This document shows positions 42,949 to 52,635 of a stretch of 62,329 bases of DNA, piece after piece; within the stretch, counting starts at the first letter, position 1, and each line of letters starts with the position of its first letter. Below the pieces are notes generated by a model. It was not told the origin of the DNA, made no database searches, and worked only from the letters and a program-made list of their open reading frames with translations. The stretch is from Bacteroidota bacterium (lineage in GTDB: Bacteria > Bacteroidota > Bacteroidia > Bacteroidales > B18-G4). The stretch covers positions 1 through 62,329 of the forward strand of contig JAHJRE010000193.1 in assembly GCA_018831055.1 (NCBI GenBank), in the 5' to 3' direction. Made by a program: the position numbers and the translations under genes.

Positions 42949-45900
42949 TCAGGGTTTCCTTTTTTTAGTAAGAGTCCTGTTAATTTTCACTTTTCCCAGA
43001 TAAACAATATGATACATGGACGGTACTATGATCAGTGTCAGGAAGGTCGCAAAAGAAAGTCCAAAAATAATTGTCCAGGAAATTGGTCCCCAGTAGGCTG
43101 CATTATCGCCTCCAAAATAAATATTCGGGTCAAAACTTTTCAGGAAGCCAATGATGTCAATATTTAATCCCATAGCCAGGGGTAATAGTCCAAGAATAGT
43201 AGTAATAGCTGTCAACAAAACAGGTCTCAGACGGGTCCTTCCTGCTTCTATCACACAGGCAGTGGAATCTTTAATTGATAATATGGCATTATCTTCCAGA
43301 CCAAGTTCTTTCCTTTTCCTTTTCTTTAGAAGATCTATATAATCAATCAGTACAATGGCATTGTTCACTACCACACCAGCCAGGGAAACAATTCCGATAC
43401 CTGTCATGATTACAATAAAATCCATTCTGAATGTTCCTAATCCACCGAAAACGCCAATAGTACTGAAAAGCACACTGGCAAGAATAATGATTGGTTTCAC
43501 AATTGAATTGAATTGTGTGACCAGGATCATCAGGATCAGTGATAAGGCAATAAGCAGAGCTCTTTCAAGGAAGGCGAGAGACTCAGCCATTTCTTCCTGT
43601 TCGCCGGTAAATTTATACTGATAACCATAAGGCATAGGGAAGTCCATAAGAATGGCTTTTATCTGGTTATTTATTTCCGTAGCATTATAACCTTCAATCA
43701 CATTGGAGTAAATAGTAACCACTCTTTCCATATCTTTCCTTTTCACTTCTCCATAAGTAGTACTGTATGAAATATCGGCTACTGCAGAAACAGGGACCTG
43801 GACGATCTTCCCGTTTGCCTGATCTCGGAAAGTAATTTTTTGATTCAGAAGGGCAGGAATATCGTAACGGAAATTATCTTGTAAACGAAGTTGAATTGGG
43901 TATTCATCTTCGCCAATTTTATAGTCTGATATTTCCTTTCCGAATAATGCAGTACGGATGGTTGAAGCAATTTGCCCGGTAGAAAGTCCGAATCTCCTCG
44001 CTTTGTCACGGTCTATACTAAGTTGGATTTCAGGTTTTCCGACATCAAGATCAATTTTGAGGCCTTCAATACCTTCTATTTTTGCTGTTTCTATGATAGA
44101 TTGCAGTGTGTCTGTCAGATACAGTAATTTCTGAAAATCCCTTCCGCTTACTTCAATGTTCACTGCTTTACCGGCAGGTGGTCCTTCAGATTGTTTGGCA
44201 ATGGATATCTGGATACCCGGGTATTTACCAACCAAAGCATCTGAAAGATCAATTAATGCATCGTTGCTGTTCAGGTTTCCCCTTTTATCAAAATCAACGA
44301 AATTAATGGTAACCAGCCCCCTGTTTAGTTTTTCAGACATATCAAAGACTTCATCTTCCGAACGGGCCCCACTTCCTACTGTAACAAGAACATCTTTAAC
44401 AATGGGCTTATAAGGTTCCAACACATTGAAAACCTTATTTTCGATATCTTTCATAAATTCATTGGAGGCTTCGATATCCATCCCGATAGGGCCTTCTGCG
44501 AGGATATTAATATATGAAGGATCGCTATCAGGGAAGAAGGTCATTCGGGGATTGGTGCCGAAATAGAATCCAACGGTAACTATTAAAAGCAATATTATTC
44601 CTGCAAGGAAATAAAAGGCATTGTTTTTCCGTATGGCAAATCGCAATAACCTATCGTACCAGTTCTCTAACTTAACCAGGAAAACACTTTGGAACCATTG
44701 AGAAGAGGGATAAAACAGAAAAATATTTAAGATACCAATAATGCCAAAAATCAGGAATAATGCACCTCCAACATTCATCTTTCCCAGGTAAAGCAGTGCA
44801 GAAATTACCAGCATAACCAATGCAAACAGGAGGGATCTTTTTTTATTCATGGGCGATTCCTGCTCGCTGCGTTTTATAAATGTGGACGAAATGACAGGAA
44901 TTATCACAAGGGCAACAAAAAGCGAGGATGTTAAGACGATGATCAGGGTTGTAGGCAGGTACTTCATGAATTCACCCACCATGCTGTCCCAGAATAATAG
45001 CGGGAAAAATGCGGCGAGAGTGGTTGCAGTTGATGATATTATAGGCATTGCGATTTCTCCCACAGCTTGTCTGGCGGCCTGCATCTTTGAATATCCCCGG
45101 TCAATGAAGCGGTATATATTTTCAACAACAACAATGGCATTATCTACCAGCATTCCAAGAGCAAGGATAAGCGAGAAGAGAACGATCATATTAATACGGG
45201 TTTGCATAAAGCCCAACACCATGAAAGACAAGAACATAGACGTTGGGATTGCAAACCCTACAAAAAGTGCGTTCCGTGTTCCCAGGAAGTAATACAAAAC
45301 AAGGATAACAAAGATTACCCCCATAACCATGCTATTCTCAAGATTACTTAGCTGCTTCCTTACTATATCTGATTGATCCTGAGTTATGGAAATATTAAGG
45401 TCTTCGGGAATCGCTCTTACTGACCTGGCATCAGCCAGAACCTGGAACACTTGGTCGGTGGCTGCCAAAAGATTTTCCCCTCCTTTTTTAATTACCTGCA
45501 AGGTAACCACCGGATTTCTGTCAAGGCGCGTATAGCTTTTGGTTTCTTCAAATCCAAATGTAATCTCAGCCACATCCTTGAGATATACAATGCGATTGTT
45601 TTCGTTTTTAACAATGATATTCGAAATCTCATTTGGGCTGGTAAATTCTCCAATAATCCTGATTGAACGCCGATTGTCGCCAAGTAATAATTCACCACCG
45701 GACATTGAGATATTTTCAGCGGCAATAGCGTTTTCGATATCATTAAAGCTAAGTTCAACGGCGGCAAGTTTATAGGGATCAACTTTGATCTGCATTTCGC
45801 GTTCGTTCAGACCGATAATTTCCACTTTGCTGATCTCATAAATCCTTTCTATCTCATCTTCCAGATATTCTGCATATTTTTTAAGTTCGTTTAAACTAAA

Positions 45901-46377
45901 ATCTCCTGAAAGATTAACATTTATGATAGGGAACTCAGAAAAATCGATATCCATTACCATTGGATCGTCGAGAAGGTCGTTGGGTAATTCACTTTTAGCT
46001 TTATCAACGGCATCTTTAACATCCTGCAGAGCCTGATCGACGTCCACATCGGTGTTAAATTCGACAAAAATGGCAGAAATATCCTGGGAGGAAGTAGAAC
46101 GAAGTTCATTAATACCTTTAATGGATTCAATCTCCTTTTCCAGGGGGCGGGTAATGAGGTTTTCAATATCTATGGGTGGATTTCCCGGATAAATAGTCTG
46201 CACCATGATGGTTGGCAGTACTATATCGGGAAACAATTCCTTTGGAAGAGACCTGTAAGAATACAGGCCAAATACCAGTAGAATAACTATCAGCAGGTAA
46301 ACCGTATTTTTATTATTTAGTGCCCACGTTGTGAGCCCAAATTCCCGGATTACTTTTTTTGTCTCGTTCTTTTCCAT
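42949..46377 (-). CDS. RND efflux pump, HAE1-like inner-membrane permease (1142 aa)
   Basis: AcrB-type proton-driven exporter subunit with 12 transmembrane segments and two large periplasmic loops. LPKELFPDIVLPTIMVQT at the N-terminus, the porter-domain VEIIGLNEREMQI, and repeated GIGIVSLAGVVVNNAIVLIDY in the second half are family motifs. In TM4 the proton-relay motif reads LVDNAIVVVEN, with one Asp where AcrB has two, as in many Bacteroidota pumps. The length is about 100 residues above AcrB, with extra sequence around 520-560. The ATG overlaps the adaptor stop (TAATG), so the two are coupled. Substrates unknown. Confidence 0.93.
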   Translation of the reverse strand: MEKNETKKVIREFGLTTWALNNKNTVYLLIVILLVFGLYSYRSLPKELFPDIVLPTIMVQTIYPGNPPIDIENLITRPLEKEIESIKGINELRSTSSQDISAIFVEFNTDVDVDQALQDVKDAVDKAKSELPNDLLDDPMVMDIDFSEFPIINVNLSGDFSLNELKKYAEYLEDEIERIYEISKVEIIGLNEREMQIKVDPYKLAAVELSFNDIENAIAAENISMSGGELLLGDNRRSIRIIGEFTSPNEISNIIVKNENNRIVYLKDVAEITFGFEETKSYTRLDRNPVVTLQVIKKGGENLLAATDQVFQVLADARSVRAIPEDLNISITQDQSDIVRKQLSNLENSMVMGVIFVILVLYYFLGTRNALFVGFAIPTSMFLSFMVLGFMQTRINMIVLFSLILALGMLVDNAIVVVENIYRFIDRGYSKMQAARQAVGEIAMPIISSTATTLAAFFPLLFWDSMVGEFMKYLPTTLIIVLTSSLFVALVIIPVISSTFIKRSEQESPMNKKRSLLFALVMLVISALLYLGKMNVGGALFLIFGIIGILNIFLFYPSSQWFQSVFLVKLENWYDRLLRFAIRKNNAFYFLAGIILLLIVTVGFYFGTNPRMTFFPDSDPSYINILAEGPIGMDIEASNEFMKDIENKVFNVLEPYKPIVKDVLVTVGSGARSEDEVFDMSEKLNRGLVTINFVDFDKRGNLNSNDALIDLSDALVGKYPGIQISIAKQSEGPPAGKAVNIEVSGRDFQKLLYLTDTLQSIIETAKIEGIEGLKIDLDVGKPEIQLSIDRDKARRFGLSTGQIASTIRTALFGKEISDYKIGEDEYPIQLRLQDNFRYDIPALLNQKITFRDQANGKIVQVPVSAVADISYSTTYGEVKRKDMERVVTIYSNVIEGYNATEINNQIKAILMDFPMPYGYQYKFTGEQEEMAESLAFLERALLIALSLILMILVTQFNSIVKPIIILASVLFSTIGVFGGLGTFRMDFIVIMTGIGIVSLAGVVVNNAIVLIDYIDLLKKRKRKELGLEDNAILSIKDSTACVIEAGRTRLRPVLLTAITTILGLLPLAMGLNIDIIGFLKSFDPNIYFGGDNAAYWGPISWTIIFGLSFATFLTLIIVPSMYHIVYLGKVKINRTLTKKRKP

Positions 46378-47501
46378 TATTTAATTCTGATTTCGGATCC
46401 GTCAGAAACTAAATTATATCCTTCAGTGATAATGATATCACCGGTATTAAGTCCATTATTAACTTCAGTTTGATCCTGATAAGAAACGCCGGGCTCAACA
46501 TATACTTTTTTTGCAATCAGCTTATCAGAACCGGAAGTTACCTTGTAAATGTAGGAGCCTTTTCTGTCCTGTTTCATCAGGATAGAAGGGATAAGCATGG
46601 CTTGTTCCGTTGAATAATCGTTAATTTTAATTATAGAAAGTATGTTTGGTTTAAGCTGACTGTCAATATTGCTAATTTTTAATTGTATGTTGAAGGTCCG
46701 GTTTGTGGGATTGATTACATTACCGATTCGGTGAATAGGCACTTTGAGTTGAATATCTGGATAGGATGGGAAGCTAACAGACACAGTGTCCCCTTTCCGG
46801 ATGACGGGAAGGTAATTCTCGGCAATATCAGCATTGATGTAAAGCTCAGAGAGGTTTACCAGTTGCATAATCTGTACACCGGGGATAGCCAGTTCTCCTT
46901 CTTTCTGGAAGATTTCATCAACGATACCATCAATGGGAGATTTAATACTGGCCATTTCCAATTGGGCTTCCAGGGTTTTGAGTCTGGTTTCCAATGATTC
47001 TTTCTGGTTTTTTGCCTCAAGGTACTGTATTTCTGAGCCAATTTGTTTTTCCCAAAGTTGCTTTTGTTTTTCAAAAACTGTTTCGGCAAGCTCCAGGGAT
47101 GTTTTAAATTCTTCAATGGTATTATCCGTAACACTGGTATTCAGCTTCACCAAATACTGCCCTTTGCTTACCCTGTCACCTTCCTTAACAAAGATTTCCC
47201 TAATTTGCCCGCTGATTTCCGGACTTATAAAAGCTTCATTGATGGATTCAACACTACCTGAAGCTTCAAAGAAATGTTTAAATTCCCGTGGTTTTAGCGT
47301 ATCAGTTCTCACAAGAATATTCTGGGTGGTATCAGAACCGGTTAATTCGATCAGTTCTTTTTCCAGAAGCGCGATTTCATGATTAATTTGGCTAACCTGG
47401 TTCTTTTTTTCTTTTATTTTTCCACGGATTTTTTCGGTCTGGTCCCCAGATTGACATGAAGCAAGGATTGCGACAACCAGTATAAAAATCAATTTTTTCA
47501 T
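46377..47501 (-). CDS. RND efflux periplasmic adaptor lipoprotein (374 aa)
   Basis: Membrane-fusion protein joining the RND permease to its outer-membrane channel. A lipobox (VAILASC, Cys16) anchors it. Coiled-coil hairpin parts (KIRGKIKEKKNQVSQINHEI early; FKTSLELAETVFEKQKQLWE later), the lipoyl-like half-motifs (GQIREIFVKEGDRVSKGQYL and SPIDGIVDEIFQKEGELA) and a C-terminal beta-barrel/membrane-proximal part ending DGSEIRIK are visible. It is the third gene of the TetR-TolC-adaptor-RND operon. Confidence 0.92.
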   Translation of the reverse strand: MKKLIFILVVAILASCQSGDQTEKIRGKIKEKKNQVSQINHEIALLEKELIELTGSDTTQNILVRTDTLKPREFKHFFEASGSVESINEAFISPEISGQIREIFVKEGDRVSKGQYLVKLNTSVTDNTIEEFKTSLELAETVFEKQKQLWEKQIGSEIQYLEAKNQKESLETRLKTLEAQLEMASIKSPIDGIVDEIFQKEGELAIPGVQIMQLVNLSELYINADIAENYLPVIRKGDTVSVSFPSYPDIQLKVPIHRIGNVINPTNRTFNIQLKISNIDSQLKPNILSIIKINDYSTEQAMLIPSILMKQDRKGSYIYKVTSGSDKLIAKKVYVEPGVSYQDQTEVNNGLNTGDIIITEGYNLVSDGSEIRIK

Positions 47502-47545
47502 TTACAGTATTGTTAAATATTTCAGGTACTCTATGTTGAATTATA

Positions 47546-48892
47546 TTAATTTCTGGTAAGTAACTTCTCAAGATCCAGTTTGGTTTCTGATAGATCAAGA
47601 ATACTGATCATAAGCTCTGATTCTGAAGTAAGGAACTGATTATGGGTTTGTAACAGATCCAGACTTGTTGCCAGTCCTTCCTTATATTTCAGCACGGTCT
47701 TTTTATAGATCTTTTCTGCAATAGATAAGCTTTTGGATTTATTTTGAAAAACCAGGTACGCATTGTTAAAATCGGATTTTGCTTGTCTGGCTTTAATGGT
47801 AAGACCTGTTTTCAATTGATCATCCAAAGTCTGTACTTTTTCGAGATTCAGTTTTTCCTGCTGAACTCTTGATGACCGGTATCCTGAGCTCCAAATAGGG
47901 ATATTAAGTTCAACGCCAAGGATTGAAGTCGGAAACCATATGCCTTCGCTATCGAAAAAATCCCATTTGTTACGCTGTGCCTGTGATTGATATGTTAAAA
48001 ATGCATTCATAGTCGGTAAATATTCTGACCGGACTGCTTTTAATCTCATAATGGCAAGTTCCTGCTGGGTTTTTAGAATCCGGTAGTCAATATTTTCATT
48101 ATAATTGAAAGCTTCATTAATCAGAGCAGTATAATTAGTTTCACTGAGAATGTCATCAAGGCTGTTGGTCAAAACTAACGAATCGCTGAGCTTAAGGCCC
48201 AAAATAAATTTCAGATAACTGTATGCTAATTCGGTTTGGGTTTCAGAAGTGATTACAGCAGCTTCCAAATCAGCTACAATTAGTTCAAGCTGTTCAACAT
48301 CAATATCTTCCAGGAAGCCCACTTTATAAGTTTCGTTGGTTTCGTAGAGCATTTTTCTCATTTCTACCAGGGTTGTATCCAGGATTTCGTTGTTAGCTTC
48401 AGAAACCAAAACGGTTATGTAAGCCATACTTACTTCTTTATGAATGTCAATTTCTTTTTTCCTGTATTCTTCCTGTGATTTTTCCACCAGTTTTTTCGAT
48501 GCCTGGACTCCCAGGATGTAACGGCCATCGAAAATAAGCTGGTTCAGGATGACTTCACCATAGGCTGTGTATTTTGTGCCAAACTGGATCTTTTGTTCCG
48601 GTGAATCCGGCCCGAATGAACCTTCAGGGATAATGAAAGTAGGACGAGCCAGGAAATGATTGTATGCAATATTGGCATTCAATTGGGGGAATCCTGCGGA
48701 AAGATATTCATTAACAGTTTGCCTGGCCACTTCGATATCTTTACCGGCGTTGATCAGGTCATAATTATTTTCGAAAGTATATTGCCTTGCTTCCTGGATA
48801 CTGAAGCGGAATACTTCCTGTGAGAATGTTATTTTGATGGCGAGGGAGCATAAAATTGTCATTATCCCTGCTATCAGCATTTGTTTTGTCAT
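47546..48892 (-). CDS. TolC-like outer-membrane efflux protein (448 aa)
   Basis: Outer-membrane channel for the RND pump. Signal peptide about 1-25, then two TolC repeats of long helices, each beginning with a motif like EARQYTFENNYDLINAGKDI and ending in heptad-rich alpha-helical barrel segments (VEQLELIVADLEAAVITSET; YKKTVLKYKEGLATSLDLLQ). The YKEG-TSLDLLQTHNQFL motif is characteristic. It lies 44 bases before the adaptor gene. Confidence 0.92.
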   Translation of the reverse strand: MTKQMLIAGIMTILCSLAIKITFSQEVFRFSIQEARQYTFENNYDLINAGKDIEVARQTVNEYLSAGFPQLNANIAYNHFLARPTFIIPEGSFGPDSPEQKIQFGTKYTAYGEVILNQLIFDGRYILGVQASKKLVEKSQEEYRKKEIDIHKEVSMAYITVLVSEANNEILDTTLVEMRKMLYETNETYKVGFLEDIDVEQLELIVADLEAAVITSETQTELAYSYLKFILGLKLSDSLVLTNSLDDILSETNYTALINEAFNYNENIDYRILKTQQELAIMRLKAVRSEYLPTMNAFLTYQSQAQRNKWDFFDSEGIWFPTSILGVELNIPIWSSGYRSSRVQQEKLNLEKVQTLDDQLKTGLTIKARQAKSDFNNAYLVFQNKSKSLSIAEKIYKKTVLKYKEGLATSLDLLQTHNQFLTSESELMISILDLSETKLDLEKLLTRN

Positions 48893-48930
48893 AAACTACC
48901 AAAATATAAAAGTTTACAGTTAAGGATATT

Positions 48931-49545
48931 TTATAGTTTAAATTCCTTACGTTTCATTTCAAAGTACGCCAGTCCTTCGGGTTTAGCTATGCTTCTGATT
49001 AATGATTCAAACATAACATTAAACAACACTTCGAACGAAAACTTCTCTGGTGGGAAGAAATTCGGATTGTGCAAATCGATTAACCTTGCCAGATAGAGCC
49101 TTGAAATAAGCTCAATGCTTAGGTCGTCCCTGTACATTCCCTGTCGGATTCCCTTTTCCAGGTTAATCCGTATTTTATTGAATATGAAGTCTTGTCTTTG
49201 TTTAAAATGCTCCAAATAAATATCCGGATAATATGTCTTAAGGTCGAAAGTTAACGCCGGGCTGATATTTAAAAATTTAAGTGCAATTTCCTTACTTACT
49301 GTCAACAGGATATCAATGGCATTGACGCCTTCAAAATTATGAACTTCAAAAATCACTTTAAAGGAATCCCGTTCAAATTCAAGCACCTTTTCTACAAGTT
49401 CGGATTCAGTGTTGACAAATTTCCGGATTTCCACTTCCGGCACGTTTATTTCCTTTGCTAGTTCCGTGATTGTCAAATGCCCTATTCCCCCTTTAAAAGG
49501 GTGTGCCCTGATTTTCTCGATAATTTTGGCAAATTCAGGATTCAT
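48931..49545 (-). CDS. TetR family regulator of the efflux operon (204 aa)
   Basis: N-terminal helix-turn-helix (about 20-50: HLTITELAKEINVPEVEIRKF) and a helical ligand-binding domain. First gene of the TetR-TolC-adaptor-RND operon, so it probably represses its own promoter and the pump. A perfect palindrome at 49614-49631 upstream is a good operator candidate. The inducer is unknown. Confidence 0.88.
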   Translation of the reverse strand: MNPEFAKIIEKIRAHPFKGGIGHLTITELAKEINVPEVEIRKFVNTESELVEKVLEFERDSFKVIFEVHNFEGVNAIDILLTVSKEIALKFLNISPALTFDLKTYYPDIYLEHFKQRQDFIFNKIRINLEKGIRQGMYRDDLSIELISRLYLARLIDLHNPNFFPPEKFSFEVLFNVMFESLIRSIAKPEGLAYFEMKRKEFKL

Positions 49546-49569
49546 GTTTGAAGGCGATTAAGCCGGTGA

Positions 49570-49599
49570 CAAAAGTAGAAAAAAATGGATAGGTATAAA
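49570..49599 (-). promoter_or_regulatory. Predicted promoter of the TetR-RND operon
   Basis: TACTTTTG (49570-49577) fits TANNTTTG on the minus strand; TTTA (49596-49599) is a near match to the -33 element at 18-base spacing. Confidence 0.5.
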
Positions 49600-49613
49600 A
49601 ATAATTTCTTATA

Positions 49614-49631
49614 CTTACATATAAATGTAAG
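49614..49631. promoter_or_regulatory. Palindrome CTTACAT-ATAA-ATGTAAG, candidate TetR operator
   Basis: Perfect 7-bp arms around a 4-base spacer, just upstream of the predicted -33 element of the tetR-led operon. The size and symmetry fit a TetR-dimer site. Confidence 0.5.
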
Positions 49632-49648
49632 CGATTAATATCGGGTAA

Positions 49649-51214
49649 TTATTCCACAAGGATCATTTTTCTTTGGATGCTTCGTTCATTACCGGATAAT
49701 TCGAAATAATACACACCTGGGCTTAGATTGAAATCGCTGGGATTGAATGATTTGATATATTTACCGGCAGGTATGACTTCTCTGTCAACGAGCCGGGTAA
49801 TCGTTCTTCCGAATATATCAATAACACTAAGGCTAACTTCCGTCCTGTATTTAATTTTATAAGAGATAAAAGTGGATTCCCGGAATGGATTGGGATAATT
49901 CTGATCCAGGTGAAGATCAACCGAAGCGGATTGTTCCTTTACGGAAACAATGTGAGGATCAACAAGGGCTGTCCACACACTGAGCTGACCATTTTGCAGC
50001 CTGGCCCAGATCGGACGGATCACATTATCATATGCGGAAACGTTCGTATAATCACCGAAGAATATTGAGCTGAAAGGGAGAAAGGGTGATTCGCTCACTT
50101 TGAAATTAATGAATGATTCCCCTCCATCGCGTGAAACAGCCATGTAAACGTCGGTATTTGCATCATCATAATTTCTTCTGTCATAGAATACAAACCAAAG
50201 ATTTCCATTGGTCTGGTCCACATCCATCCAGGTAAAGAATTGATGTTTACCTGGCGGGTCGTCATTGACACGTATTGGTTCTGACCATGTATTTCCACCA
50301 TCGTTTGATTTAACGAGCCAAACATCGGTATCATCATTCCCATTGCGTTGATCTGACCAGTTAATATATATGGTTCCATGGTGTTCTCCACCGCTAAGGT
50401 CACATTTGGTAACAGGAAGACCGTTAGCCCTGTATATTCCCGGAATGCTGTAATCCCATCCACCGGGAAAATCACTGACAAAGATGTCATCATCAAGCCA
50501 GGTTTCACCCTGATCCTGGGAACGGTCGAAAACCAATCCTTCAGGGCCTGCCCAGGAAACGTATATTTCACCATTCGGGCCAACTACCGGAACGGCTCCT
50601 TCAACAGTATTGTCACTATCAATACAATCACCCGAAACTTGGTTTATCCTTTTGGCATCAGACCAGGAAAGGCCACCGTCAATCGACTTTGAGAAGTGAA
50701 TATCACTTTTATCATCCGGATTACTACTTCCATAGTCATCGAATTGGGTCCATGTGACATAGATGTTATTGTTGGTTACATCCACAACTGCCCATTCTTT
50801 GTCCTGGGCCTTAGTTCCGTTCAATCCCATATAGCTGCCATTATTCCATGATCCTCCTAAAGAGTCTGCTTTCTGGCATACTATTCTGTCTATCCAGCTC
50901 CCTCCAGAACCGGGATTTGAGAGATGCAGAAAATAATAGCTGCCAGCAGTATCAACAATAAGGCAAGGGTCTCCCCATACACCGTAGGAAGAAACAGGAT
51001 TTGTCTTGTTCCATGTTATACCTCCGTCAACCGAGTGATATACATTGTCAATATTTGCTCCTGCATATATGTGGTTTGTGTTGGCAGGGTTGATTATTAT
51101 AGAAGGCTCTTCAGGAGGCATGAAACTACCCTCATCATCAATAAGAATATTTGTATGTTGTGCATTTAGGGTGTATGCAAAAAGGGCCAGAAGGAGAATT
51201 GTCAGTTTTTTCAT
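49649..51214 (-). CDS. BNR-repeat (sialidase-fold-like) surface protein with T9SS domain (521 aa)
   Basis: The start at 51214 (MKKLTILLLALFAYTLNAQ) is the signal peptide; the frame extends to 51319 but that part is uncharged by family evidence and lies beyond the -7 element at 51246. The body has BNR/Asp-box motifs of a beta-propeller: SVDGGITWNKTN, SIDGGLSWSDAK, SQDQGETWLDDD, SNDGGNTWSEPI, SRDGGESFINFK. A T9SS domain closes it (DQNYPNPFREST ... QRKMILVE). The sialidase FRIP motif and Arg triad are not evident, so a sialidase function is unlikely; a binding or unknown glycan role is more plausible. Confidence 0.85.
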   Translation of the reverse strand: MKKLTILLLALFAYTLNAQHTNILIDDEGSFMPPEEPSIIINPANTNHIYAGANIDNVYHSVDGGITWNKTNPVSSYGVWGDPCLIVDTAGSYYFLHLSNPGSGGSWIDRIVCQKADSLGGSWNNGSYMGLNGTKAQDKEWAVVDVTNNNIYVTWTQFDDYGSSNPDDKSDIHFSKSIDGGLSWSDAKRINQVSGDCIDSDNTVEGAVPVVGPNGEIYVSWAGPEGLVFDRSQDQGETWLDDDIFVSDFPGGWDYSIPGIYRANGLPVTKCDLSGGEHHGTIYINWSDQRNGNDDTDVWLVKSNDGGNTWSEPIRVNDDPPGKHQFFTWMDVDQTNGNLWFVFYDRRNYDDANTDVYMAVSRDGGESFINFKVSESPFLPFSSIFFGDYTNVSAYDNVIRPIWARLQNGQLSVWTALVDPHIVSVKEQSASVDLHLDQNYPNPFRESTFISYKIKYRTEVSLSVIDIFGRTITRLVDREVIPAGKYIKSFNPSDFNLSPGVYYFELSGNERSIQRKMILVE

Positions 51215-51245
51215 TTCACGGATTGTATTTACAATTAGATTATTA

Positions 51246-51253
51246 CAAAGGTA
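51246..51253 (-). promoter_or_regulatory. Bacteroidota -7 element (TACCTTTG) of the BNR-protein gene
   Basis: Exact TANNTTTG on the minus strand, 31 bases before the ATG at 51214. It supports that start over the frame's upstream ATG at 51319. No clear -33 element. Confidence 0.45.
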
Positions 51254-51329
51254 CGAAAATCCTCGGCCTAATAAATAATGAATCCGACCCGGTCTGCCTT
51301 TTTTTGTAATTTTAGCCAAACTTAAGGAT

Positions 51330-52541
51330 ATGCGAAAATTTCCACTTCACTGGCAGATACTCCTTGCACTCCTATTGGGAATCATTCTGGGTTTGTTTTT
51401 ACCAGGATGGGTTATATGGGTCGAATGGATGGGTGATATTTTCCTCAGGGCTTTAAAAATGATCATTATTCCACTTATCCTGAGTTCAATAATCTCCGGG
51501 GTTACCAATATAGGCAGCGCGGAAAACCTGGGAAGGTTGGGATTTAAAACCATAGGTTATTATCTTCTGACAAGCACGGTGGCTATATTGACAGGATTGA
51601 TTCTGGTAAATCTCATTCAGCCAGGAATCGGTGCTGATCTGGGATTTAGTAAGCAGGTTGATGGTCTTGATGTACTTAAAGAATCGTTTGGTGATACGTT
51701 GATTAATATTATTCCAAGTAATATTTTTCAGGCTTTCGTAGAGAACAGGATGTTATCTGTTATTTTTTTCGCGGTAATTTTCGGGTTTTTCATTACTAAA
51801 ACCGCTGAAAAGTCGAGGGTGTTTCTTACCGATTTATTTAACAGTCTTTTTGAAGTGATGATGAAAATTACAATGTTCATCATTCGATTTGCTCCCTTGG
51901 GTGTATTGGGCATTGTTGCCAAACAGGTAGCTGAGACCGAAGATATCCTTTCGCTTGCTCAAACAATGGGAATATACATGATTACCGTGCTTGCCGGATT
52001 ACTAATTCATTCCGGAATCACTTTACCTCTTATCTGCCGGTTGATAGGCAGGATAAACCCCGCCCGGCATTTCCGGGCCGTAACTACGCCCTTATTAACT
52101 GCCTTTTCGACTTCCTCGTCCAGTGCAACGCTACCTCTGACTATGCAGGCTGTAGAAGACAACGACGGAGTTTCAAATAAGATATCTTCATTCACACTTC
52201 CGTTGGGCGCCACGATTAACATGGACGGCACTGCATTGTATGAATGCGTTGCAGCGATGTTTATAGCCCAGGCATACGGGATAGAATTGAGTTTTGGGGA
52301 ACAGATGATTGTGGTCATCACAGCCTTGTTAGCGTCTATTGGGGCTGCCGGCATTCCCATGGCAGGGCTGGTTATGATCACCGTTATTCTCACTGCTGTT
52401 GGCCTGCCTCTTGAAGGTGTGGGTTTGATTCTTTCTGTCGACCGCATTCTGGACATGTTCAGAACCACTACTAATGTTTGGAGCGACACCTGTGGTGCAG
52501 TCGTGATTGCCAGATCCGAAGGTGAGATCCTTAAAGTATAA
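51330..52541 (+). CDS. Dicarboxylate/amino acid:cation symporter, DAACS family (403 aa)
   Basis: Glutamate/aspartate or C4-dicarboxylate uptake carrier of the GltP/DctA type. Eight transmembrane helices plus two re-entrant loops are implied: the serine-rich loop reads AFSTSSSSATLPLTM, followed by TLPLGATINMDGTALYECVA, a core signature of the family, and later GIPMAGLVMITVIL and DRILDMFRTTTNVWSDTCGA. Exact substrate (glutamate, aspartate or fumarate) is uncertain. It is divergent from the BNR-protein gene and monocistronic. Confidence 0.92.
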   Translation: MRKFPLHWQILLALLLGIILGLFLPGWVIWVEWMGDIFLRALKMIIIPLILSSIISGVTNIGSAENLGRLGFKTIGYYLLTSTVAILTGLILVNLIQPGIGADLGFSKQVDGLDVLKESFGDTLINIIPSNIFQAFVENRMLSVIFFAVIFGFFITKTAEKSRVFLTDLFNSLFEVMMKITMFIIRFAPLGVLGIVAKQVAETEDILSLAQTMGIYMITVLAGLLIHSGITLPLICRLIGRINPARHFRAVTTPLLTAFSTSSSSATLPLTMQAVEDNDGVSNKISSFTLPLGATINMDGTALYECVAAMFIAQAYGIELSFGEQMIVVITALLASIGAAGIPMAGLVMITVILTAVGLPLEGVGLILSVDRILDMFRTTTNVWSDTCGAVVIARSEGEILKV

Positions 52542-52635
52542 GAATGTTCATATACCTGTTGAAAAGTGATAAGATTTTAACTATCACTTCCTTACGTTTT
52601 GTCGTTATTTTGTATTAAACAATCAGAAAAATCCA

